The notes beneath the pieces are model-generated. The model was not told where the DNA came from, searched no databases, and worked only from the letters and a program-made list of their open reading frames with translations. A stretch of 6,798 nt of DNA. Source: an uncultured Treponema sp. GTDB taxonomy: Bacteria > Spirochaetota > Spirochaetia > Treponematales > Treponemataceae. The position numbers were made by a program, and so were the translations under genes. Positions 1 through 5,009 of this stretch are shown piece after piece. Position 1 is the stretch's first letter. Each line of letters opens with the position of its first letter. The stretch is from assembly GCA_905372205.1 (NCBI GenBank), contig CAJPOH010000050.1:1-6798 (forward strand). The letters run 5' to 3'.

Positions 1-1401
1 GGCGAAACGTGGCAAGAAGAGTATTATATTTGGGATTGCTCAGCTGGTACGGGTAATCTTTTAAATGGACTTACAAATTATGACAATGTTTGGGCTTCCA
101 CAATTGACCGCCAAGATGTTGATGTAATGCAAGATAGAATAGACAATGGTTGGAAGATGGCAGAAAATCATATTTTTCAATTCGATTTTTTGAATGATGA
201 TTTTTCAAAATGTCCTGCTGAGTTGCAAGATATTTTGAACGATGAAGAAAAAAGAAAAAAGTTAGTTATCTACATAAACCCGCCTTATGCGGAGGCAACT
301 TCTTCTAAAACTATTCCAGCAAAAGAATCTAAACATAAAAGTGGTGTTTCTTATTCTAAAATTAAAGAAAAATATCAAGATATTCTAAAGCAAGGAGCAA
401 AAGAACTCTATGTTTTGTTTCTTTTTAGATGCTACATAGAAATTCCAAATTGCATAATTGCGAATTTTTCAAAAATCAAAATTTTGCAAGGCACGCACTA
501 TAAAGAATTTAGGACTGCTTTTCCTGCAAAGCTAGAGTCTCTTTTTATAGTGCCTGCTTGGACTTTTGATAATGTGAATGGTAAGTTTCCAATTGGATTT
601 TTTATTTGGAATACAGGAATAAAAGAAAAGTTTTCTTCCATAAAAATTGATATTTTTGGTAAAAACAGTGAGTTTCTGGGAAACAAAAAAATTGTGAATC
701 CACCCGAAAAAACAATAAAAGATTGGCTAAGAAAATATAGAGATGAAGAAAATTCTATCGGTTGGTTAGTGAGAGGGAGTGTAGATGTTCAAAATAATCA
801 TGTTGTGTTTATCACCTCAAAACCTTCAATGAGTGTTTTGAAAGCTTCTAATGCCAACACAATAACCAAGAAAAACTTAATCGAGAATTGCATTTTTCAT
901 GCAGTTAGGAAAGTTATTGATCACACATGGATAAATGATAGAGATCAATATCTATACCCTAATGATAGCTGGGAAGAAGATGATGAGTTTAAATCTAATT
1001 GTTTAATTTATTCTCTTTTTGCAGAATCCAATAGGATTGAAGCAAAATGTGGAGTTAATCATTGGATTCCTTTTGAAAGAAAACAGGTGGGGTGCAAAAA
1101 GACTTTTAAGTCTAATTTTATGAGTAATTTCTTAAAAAACATTGAGTTTTCACAAATTTCACAAGCTGTTTATAATTCTGCTTTGGAATTATGGAAGTAT
1201 TACCATAGTCAAAAAAATGCAAATGCTGACGCTTCGCTTTATGATATACGTCTATATTTTCAAGGTGAAAAAGCGGGGAAGATGAATCCTAGCTCAGATG
1301 ATGAAACATATAATACTCTTATTGCTGATTTACGAGGCAAACTGAAATTATTAGCAAAACACATTGAACCAAAGGTTTATGAATATGGGTTTCTGGTTTA
1401 A
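1..1401 (+). CDS. DNA amino-methyltransferase (N6-adenine type, NPPY), 5' end missing
   Basis: The reading frame is open from base 1 to the TAA at 1399-1401, so 466 residues of a longer protein are present and the start lies outside the window; the first internal ATG (127) would cut off motif I and is not the start. Counting from the first codon, residues 11-21 (W-D-C-S-A-G-T-G-N-L-L) form the SAM-binding motif I, D36 fits the acidic end of strand 2, D62 in F-D-F-L-N-D fits motif III, and N93-P-P-Y96 after a hydrophobic strand is catalytic motif IV. The order I then IV and the NPPY tetrad indicate exocyclic amino methylation, most likely N6-adenine. The roughly 370 residues after motif IV probably hold the target-recognition region; I see no nuclease motif in them. 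No restriction gene follows, so it could be an orphan methyltransferase or the last gene of a system lying upstream. The specificity cannot be read from the sequence. Confidence 0.8.
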   Translation, partial: GETWQEEYYIWDCSAGTGNLLNGLTNYDNVWASTIDRQDVDVMQDRIDNGWKMAENHIFQFDFLNDDFSKCPAELQDILNDEEKRKKLVIYINPPYAEATSSKTIPAKESKHKSGVSYSKIKEKYQDILKQGAKELYVLFLFRCYIEIPNCIIANFSKIKILQGTHYKEFRTAFPAKLESLFIVPAWTFDNVNGKFPIGFFIWNTGIKEKFSSIKIDIFGKNSEFLGNKKIVNPPEKTIKDWLRKYRDEENSIGWLVRGSVDVQNNHVVFITSKPSMSVLKASNANTITKKNLIENCIFHAVRKVIDHTWINDRDQYLYPNDSWEEDDEFKSNCLIYSLFAESNRIEAKCGVNHWIPFERKQVGCKKTFKSNFMSNFLKNIEFSQISQAVYNSALELWKYYHSQKNANADASLYDIRLYFQGEKAGKMNPSSDDETYNTLIADLRGKLKLLAKHIEPKVYEYGFLV

Positions 1402-1430
1402 AAGAGAATATTCAAAAAGTAATAAGTTAC

Positions 1431-1448
1431 GGCTATTGCTGAATAGCC
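1431..1448 (+). terminator. Stem-loop after the left methyltransferase gene, possible terminator
   Basis: GGCTATT (1431-1437) and AATAGCC (1442-1448) form a perfect 7-bp stem around the loop GCTG, about 30 bases after the methyltransferase stop. It is followed by ACATTCAAAA, with no T tract, so it is not a classical intrinsic terminator. It may instead be a 3'-end-stabilising hairpin or a regulatory element of the next gene. The stem is seen directly; the role is inferred. Confidence 0.35.
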
Positions 1449-1492
1449 ACATTCAAAATTGTTTACCTTATGCCTATTAAAATGCCTACCCC

Positions 1493-1530
1493 TTTACTAT
1501 CAAAAAGTAAACTTTTATAATCACTTCCAT
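1493..1530 (+). promoter_or_regulatory. Sigma-70-type promoter of the rhodanese lipoprotein gene, close to the start codon
   Basis: A -35 box TTTACT (1493-1498), a spacer of exactly 17 bases and a consensus -10 box TATAAT (1516-1521) lie directly before the ATG at 1531. A start of transcription 7-9 bases after the -10 box would fall at about 1528-1530, leaving a leader of 0-3 bases. This agrees with the absence of any Shine-Dalgarno sequence in the bases before the ATG (TCACTTCCAT). The boxes are seen; the transcription start is inferred. Confidence 0.6.
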
Positions 1531-2241
1531 ATGAGTATAAAAAATATATTTTTATTATTTATGTTCTTATTTCTTATTTCTTGTAGTAAGGTTGTGTATG
1601 TTGAAGATATTTCAGGAACTAGAATGGTGAAAGTAAACACTAGTAAAGAAAAAGATAATCATCTCATTCTTGATGTGCGACCATATCATAGCTACAAAGA
1701 AGGTCATTTAGAGTATGCCATAAATATTCCAAAATCAGATCTTGAAAGGCGAGTAGCAGAAATTATAGACCTCAAAAACTTACCCATATATGTCTACGGA
1801 AAGAATGCTGATTCTAGTTTTCCTGCAACTGAAATATTGGTAAAACATGGTTTTGAAACTATATATAATGCTGAAGGCATAGATGAGTATGAGTACAATC
1901 TTGTTAATTTTGATACGATACGTGTGTATAGTGTTAGACATAGCGTTAATAGTGATAGTTTTTTTCTGATAGATTATAGAACAAAGACTTCATATAACGC
2001 TGAACACTTTAAAAATGCAATTAATATCCCAATTGGAGAGATCCCAAACAATATAGCTTCTCTTCCTAAAGATAAGAATACACCAATCGTAATTTACTGT
2101 AACACAGGGATAACTTCAACGTGGGGAGCAAAAGAGCTGGTTGAACTGGGATATAAAAATGTTTCATCTGTTCTTGAAGGTGCAATATCAGAAAACTTTG
2201 TTGCAGAAATGGACAAAGAAAATTATGCTGAAGAGAGGTAA
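1531..2241 (+). CDS. Tandem rhodanese-domain lipoprotein (first domain lacks catalytic Cys)
   Basis: This 236-residue protein starts with a lipoprotein signal: M-S-I-K-N, a hydrophobic core (residues 6-16) and the lipobox L15-I-S-C18, so the mature protein should be lipid-anchored at C18. Two rhodanese-like domains follow. Domain 1 (about 43-125) has the L-D-V-R and E-G-H-L...A-I-N-I-P signatures, but the active-site position reads Y-V-Y-G90, with glycine in place of cysteine, so it should not carry sulfur. Domain 2 (about 129-225) has L-I-D-Y-R, A-I-N-I-P and an intact loop I-Y-C190-N-T-G-I-T-S, where C190 would form the persulfide. An inactive first and active second domain matches the layout of thiosulfate and mercaptopyruvate sulfurtransferases; the substrate is unknown. 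I chose the ATG at 1531 because it places the signal peptide at the N-terminus; the frame extends back to a TTG at 1459, but that would bury the signal. The gene is transcribed alone and converges on the tRNA gene. Confidence 0.85.
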   Translation: MSIKNIFLLFMFLFLISCSKVVYVEDISGTRMVKVNTSKEKDNHLILDVRPYHSYKEGHLEYAINIPKSDLERRVAEIIDLKNLPIYVYGKNADSSFPATEILVKHGFETIYNAEGIDEYEYNLVNFDTIRVYSVRHSVNSDSFFLIDYRTKTSYNAEHFKNAINIPIGEIPNNIASLPKDKNTPIVIYCNTGITSTWGAKELVELGYKNVSSVLEGAISENFVAEMDKENYAEER

Positions 2242-2263
2242 TTCCCTAAAAAACGTTTGTTAT

Positions 2264-2290
2264 GCTTTTAGAAAGCTTTTAATTTTGTTT
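2264..2290 (+). terminator. Weak intrinsic terminator after the rhodanese gene
   Basis: GCTTT (2264-2268) pairs with AAAGC (2272-2276) around the loop TAG, and is followed at once by the T-rich run TTTTAATTTTGTTT (2277-2290). The stem is short (5 bp, two G-C pairs), so efficiency is uncertain. On the opposite strand the same hairpin is followed ten bases later by a run of six T (from ACGTTTTTT), so it might also stop transcripts from the converging tRNA gene. Confidence 0.4.
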
Positions 2291-2308
2291 GGCTAGGTTT
2301 TATAAAAG

Positions 2309-2392
2309 TGCTGAAGACGGGAATTGAACCCGTACGGCATTACTGCCAAGGGATTTTAAGTCCCTAGTGTCTACCTATTCCACCACTTCAGC
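2309..2392 (-). tRNA. trnL: tRNA-Leu, anticodon UAA
   Basis: Read on the minus strand, a 7-bp acceptor stem (GCTGAAG / CTTCAGC) closes an 84-base cloverleaf. It has a short D stem, an anticodon stem AGGGA/TCCCT with loop CTTAAAA, a long variable arm closed by GGCA/TGCC, and a T arm ACGGG-TTCAATT-CCCGT. The anticodon TAA (plus-strand bases 2356-2358) reads UUA and UUG leucine codons, and the long variable arm is the class II form expected for tRNA-Leu. The discriminator base is A. The bases after it are CTTT, so the CCA end is not encoded and must be added by nucleotidyltransferase. UUA is a heavily used leucine codon in AT-rich genomes, which fits the strong promoter. Confidence 0.97.
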
Positions 2393-2408
2393 TCAAGTAA
2401 CGGAGTGT

Positions 2409-2437
2409 ATGATACAAAAAATATAGAGTGAGGTCAA
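2409..2437 (-). promoter_or_regulatory. Promoter of the tRNA-Leu gene
   Basis: On the minus strand TTGACC (2437 down to 2432) and TATCAT (2414 down to 2409) are separated by exactly 17 bases, a close match to the sigma-70 consensus. Transcription should start near 2402, about ten bases before the mature tRNA 5' end at 2392. The -35 box overlaps the ribosome-binding region of the divergent TatD gene. The same -10 region read on the plus strand is TATGAT (2408-2413) and could serve the TatD gene too, although a convincing plus-strand -35 box is not visible. Confidence 0.7.
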
Positions 2438-2438
2438 T

Positions 2439-3293
2439 ATGTTCGCAGATTCACATACACATATTCTAATGACAAGCAAAAAGATTGAAAATCCAACAGA
2501 AATGATGTCTTCATTAAAAGAAGAGGGTTTTAGATTTATAATGGATATTGGCACAGAGTCAGGAGATCTAAAGAATCGAATGGAATGTGTTAAAGATATT
2601 TCAGGTGGCGAAATACCTTCGTTTATCCATTTTTCTGCAGGACTTTGGCCTCATACTCAAACTATAGCTAATAGAGATGAAGCTTTAAAAATGTTAGAAG
2701 ATGACATTAAAATTGGACTTAATGGGGCACAAAAGACATCTCTTCCTGTATTTGCACTTGGAGAATGTGGACTTGATCGCTACTGGAATGGCAAAGATGC
2801 TAAAATGCTTAATGAAGGTGGTACACTTGATGTTCAAGGAGAAAAAGAGCTTTTTATTGAGCAATTAAAGATGGCAAAAAAGTATGATCTTAGTGTAATT
2901 ATTCATTCTAGGGAGGCATATCAAGAAACTCTTGAATGTATAGACGAAGTTGGCTGGCATAAAGGAGTAATTCACTGTTATTCTTATGGAGAAGATGAGG
3001 CTAAAACATTTTTGGAGCGAGGTTGGTTTATTTCTTTTCCTGGCAACATCACTTTTGCAAAAACTAACACTGCAATTCAAAAGATTAAGTCCTTGGTGCT
3101 TTCCATTCCAAAAGAGCGTTTGCTTTTAGAAACAGATGCTCCCTATATGACACCCGTTCCTATGCGTGGCAAGCCTAATACTTCACTATACATAAAGCAT
3201 ACATATCAAAGGATGAGTGAATATTTAGGTATTCCTGTTGCAAAACTCTGTGATATTGTGTTTGAAAACTGTTGCAAATTATTTGGCGTATGA
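2439..3293 (+). CDS. TatD-family metal-dependent hydrolase (DNase)
   Basis: This 284-residue protein has the full metal-ligand set of the TatD branch of the amidohydrolase superfamily: H6-T-H8 in D-S-H-T-H-I, E109 in A-L-G-E-C-G-L-D, H156 in V-I-I-H-S-R, H179 in G-V-I-H-C-Y and D233 in L-L-E-T-D-A-P-Y. Family members are cytoplasmic TIM-barrel enzymes with metal-dependent 3'-5' exonuclease or endonuclease activity, linked to DNA repair and RNA turnover. Several paralogues (TatD, YcfH, YjjV) exist, so I give no gene symbol. It is about 20 residues longer than the usual roughly 260, mostly through an insert at about 115-135 after the E109 motif. The ATG at 2439 is supported by GAGG (2430-2433) five bases upstream and puts the H-x-H motif at the usual place. 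It ends in TGA, 30 bases before the stop of the converging ankyrin gene, with no strong terminator between. Confidence 0.93.
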   Translation: MFADSHTHILMTSKKIENPTEMMSSLKEEGFRFIMDIGTESGDLKNRMECVKDISGGEIPSFIHFSAGLWPHTQTIANRDEALKMLEDDIKIGLNGAQKTSLPVFALGECGLDRYWNGKDAKMLNEGGTLDVQGEKELFIEQLKMAKKYDLSVIIHSREAYQETLECIDEVGWHKGVIHCYSYGEDEAKTFLERGWFISFPGNITFAKTNTAIQKIKSLVLSIPKERLLLETDAPYMTPVPMRGKPNTSLYIKHTYQRMSEYLGIPVAKLCDIVFENCCKLFGV

Positions 3294-3323
3294 AGGAAAA
3301 ATTAACAAAACGAAAGAACATCT

Positions 3324-4202
3324 TTACATTTGTCTTGCTTTATCAAACAGTTTTAAGATTTCTTCATTTCTAAAAAGATTTGCATAATCTAGTGAAGACA
3401 TTCCCATAGAATCTTTAAGATTATAATCACTGTGATTGTTTAATAGCATTTCTATAATTTTAACATCTTGCCGACCAACAGCTAGAATAAGTGCGGTTTG
3501 ACCATCCTTACTTTGAACATTTGGGTTCGCTTTATTTTCGAGTAGAAGTCTTGCAATTTCTAGCTCCCCAATTTGAGCAGCATCCATCAAAGCAGTGTAA
3601 TTTCTATCTGCAGATGCCACATCAAGTGATGCACCTTCTTTAATTAATGTTTTAACCATTTCAAGATGTCTTTCTCTTACAGCTAAAGAAAGAACTGGAG
3701 TGCCCAGATTGTCTAGTTCTGAAGGGTTAAAACCAGCTTTTATAAATAATTTTACAACATCTACTTCGTTATTCATAACAGCTTGAACATAGTTAGCCTT
3801 AAATAATGAATAGCCCTTGTCCAACAACTTTCGCTTTGCTTTTTCTTTTGTTTCTATTTCTACAAAGCTTTTCTTTTCTAGCTTGAAGTAAGAATCAAAA
3901 GATTCCAATGATATAACTTTTAATAAATTAAGCCATTGTTTTGGCACTTTTCCTTCTTCTATAAAAAGAACTTTACGTCCTGCTCCAATGGCATATCCTA
4001 GAAAAAAATTAGTTTTATTTTTTTCAAAGTCTTTATATATAAAAAGGACATGTGTGATATCTTTCATTAATTCATGCACTTTATCAAAGATTTGCAAAGA
4101 TTCATCATATAGAAGGACATTACATTTGTGTGAACTAACTATATCTTTTATTACATTTGCTTTGGAAACACTTGAAGAATCATAAAAAATAGCAACTTTC
4201 AT
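3324..4202 (-). CDS. Ankyrin-repeat protein with N-terminal Rossmann-like domain
   Basis: This 292-residue protein has no signal peptide. Residues 1 to about 100 look like an alternating alpha/beta domain: strand M-K-V-A-I-F-Y, strand H-V-L-F-I-Y, then F-F-L-G-Y-A-I-G-A-G-R-K-V-L-F-I. That last segment recalls the E-L-G-Y-A helix of nucleoside 2-deoxyribosyltransferase and related TIR-like folds, but phenylalanine stands where those enzymes have catalytic glutamate, so activity is doubtful. After a charged linker (about 108-128), ankyrin repeats run from about 131 to 290: one divergent, three good (about 167-198, 200-231, 233-264; helix signatures such as T-A-L-M-D-A-A and T-A-L-I-L-A-V) and a partial capping repeat. 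Ankyrin repeats bind proteins; the partner is unknown. I start at the ATG (4200-4202) because GGAG lies six bases before it; an in-frame GTG at 4214 is less likely. It follows the exported-protein gene by 17 bases, probably as one transcript. Confidence 0.85.
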   Translation of the reverse strand: MKVAIFYDSSSVSKANVIKDIVSSHKCNVLLYDESLQIFDKVHELMKDITHVLFIYKDFEKNKTNFFLGYAIGAGRKVLFIEEGKVPKQWLNLLKVISLESFDSYFKLEKKSFVEIETKEKAKRKLLDKGYSLFKANYVQAVMNNEVDVVKLFIKAGFNPSELDNLGTPVLSLAVRERHLEMVKTLIKEGASLDVASADRNYTALMDAAQIGELEIARLLLENKANPNVQSKDGQTALILAVGRQDVKIIEMLLNNHSDYNLKDSMGMSSLDYANLFRNEEILKLFDKARQM

Positions 4203-4208
4203 TCTTTT

Positions 4209-4212
4209 CTCC
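4209..4212 (-). promoter_or_regulatory. Ribosome-binding site that fixes the ankyrin gene start
   Basis: On the minus strand GGAG (4212 to 4209) is six bases from the ATG at 4202-4200. It overlaps the alternative in-frame GTG GAG codons at 4214, so the GTG start would have no such site at proper spacing. Confidence 0.6.
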
Positions 4213-4219
4213 ACATCAG

Positions 4220-4834
4220 TTAATATGTGTTTTCGTCCATTGTTAAAAACTTTTCTCGCACCTTTTCCAATCGACGTAGATTCCTATTTACAGTCTTTTC
4301 ATAGTTTAGTTTACCTGTAATCATTGCTTCTTTTTCATCTTCCCAGTATTGAACTTTCTCTAAAAACAAAAACTTAAAAGCTGGCACGTTAGCTTTTTCT
4401 GCCCACAACTTTGCTTCTTCCCAGTATACAAGTGATGTTTTATAAATTTGTTCTGCCTTATTCAAACTATCTATATTTTGCTCTTTCCATGGGTAGTTAC
4501 AAAAGAAGGCTTCTTTCTTGTCATACCTATTTGCAAGACGTAAATGTTGTTCCACCATCTTTAAATTTAAATGCATAAGAAAAAGATAACGATATTTCTC
4601 CCAATCTTTTTCATCTTTAATTGTTGCAAGTGCATAAAGCGGGTTGCAAAAATCAGCTTTTATAGCTTTTTCAAGGTAGTAAATATTTTCTAATATGTCA
4701 TCCGAATGTTGTTTTAAGTGTATATGATATAACTTATAATACTGTTCTTTATACTTAACAAAATACGAAGAAGCTGGCATTAATGAAGAAAAGAAAAGAA
4801 ATAACGAAAATACAAATAAGACCCGATCTCTCAT
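4220..4834 (-). CDS. Exported helical protein of unknown function
   Basis: I do not recognise this 204-residue protein. It begins M-R-D-R followed by an uninterrupted hydrophobic stretch (residues 5-19) and a small-residue segment P-A-S-S (20-23), a good Sec signal peptide with signal peptidase I cleavage likely around 21-23. No cysteine sits at the cleavage point, so it is probably periplasmic or secreted rather than a lipoprotein. The mature part is rich in K, E, Y, W, L and A, looks wholly helical, and has TPR-like spacing in places (about 45-72, and 122-150 with K-A-E-Q-I-Y and W-E-E-A-K-L-W-A), but no clear repeat can be claimed. It has two cysteines (63 and 112). The stop is 17 bases before the ankyrin gene start, so the two likely share a transcript. 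No Shine-Dalgarno sequence is visible before the ATG. A lineage-restricted envelope protein is my best guess. Confidence 0.7.
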   Translation of the reverse strand: MRDRVLFVFSLFLFFSSLMPASSYFVKYKEQYYKLYHIHLKQHSDDILENIYYLEKAIKADFCNPLYALATIKDEKDWEKYRYLFLMHLNLKMVEQHLRLANRYDKKEAFFCNYPWKEQNIDSLNKAEQIYKTSLVYWEEAKLWAEKANVPAFKFLFLEKVQYWEDEKEAMITGKLNYEKTVNRNLRRLEKVREKFLTMDENTY

Positions 4835-4851
4835 TATGTATGAGTTTCGGT

Positions 4852-4894
4852 ATTATATAAAAAAAATATAAACACATTTTTTGTAATATCTCAA
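4852..4894 (-). promoter_or_regulatory. Candidate promoter of the exported-protein/ankyrin unit
   Basis: The minus strand has a consensus -10 box TATAAT (4857 to 4852), 17 bases before the ATG, but no good -35 box at 16-18 bases. An alternative is TTGAGA (4894 to 4889), 18 bases, TATATT (4870 to 4865). The stretch is so AT-rich that chance matches are common. With the first choice the leader would be about ten bases and lack a Shine-Dalgarno sequence. Confidence 0.35.
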
Positions 4895-4937
4895 GTTCTT
4901 ATCTAGAATTGTTTATATAAAAACAACAATTTTTGTA

Positions 4938-4955
4938 ATGCAGGAATTCCTGCAT
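4938..4955 (-). terminator. 18-base perfect palindrome, likely terminator or operator after the DUF262-HNH gene
   Basis: ATGCAGGAA followed by TTCCTGCAT is an exact 9+9 palindrome that can fold as a 7-bp GC-containing stem with the loop AATT. It lies about 55 bases after the DUF262-HNH stop on the minus strand and is followed there by TACAAAAATTGTTGTTTTTAT, a broken T-rich run starting a few bases later. This suits the end of the two-gene transcript, but the delayed T run makes it imperfect. A palindrome this exact could also be a binding site for a dimeric protein. GAATTC sits at its centre (4944-4949). Confidence 0.45.
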
Positions 4956-5009
4956 ACTTGCCTACAGTCTCTTTGTTTCTATGGTTTTTCAAACTAGAAA
5001 AGAAAAAAT

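Noticed and set aside
498..686. Minus-strand open frame of 62 codons within the left methyltransferase gene
   Set aside because: It is antisense to a well-supported coding region, shows no recognisable motif or ribosome-binding site, and is a shadow of AT-rich codon use.
1459..1530. Longer rhodanese protein starting at a TTG at 1459
   Set aside because: The added 24 residues would place the lipoprotein signal internally, and the promoter boxes at 1493-1521 lie inside this stretch; the ATG at 1531 explains both.
2298..2307. TTTTATAAAA palindrome next to the tRNA 3' end as a terminator
   Set aside because: It has no loop and only A-T pairs; the short T run after the tRNA is not enough for a confident call.
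2865..3080. Minus-strand open frame of 71 codons within TatD
   Set aside because: It lies opposite conserved TatD active-site motifs and has no family features.
3313..3325. AAAGA-ACA-TCTTT hairpin between the converging TatD and ankyrin genes as a terminator
   Set aside because: The stem is only five A/T-dominated pairs, with no T run on either side; too weak to call.
3988..4185. Plus-strand open frame of 65 codons opposite the ankyrin gene
   Set aside because: It is antisense to the N-terminal domain of a convincing gene, with no supporting signals.
4203..4214. GTG start for the ankyrin protein, adding four residues
   Set aside because: The GGAG sequence lies six bases before the ATG at 4202 and overlaps the GTG itself, so it supports the later start.
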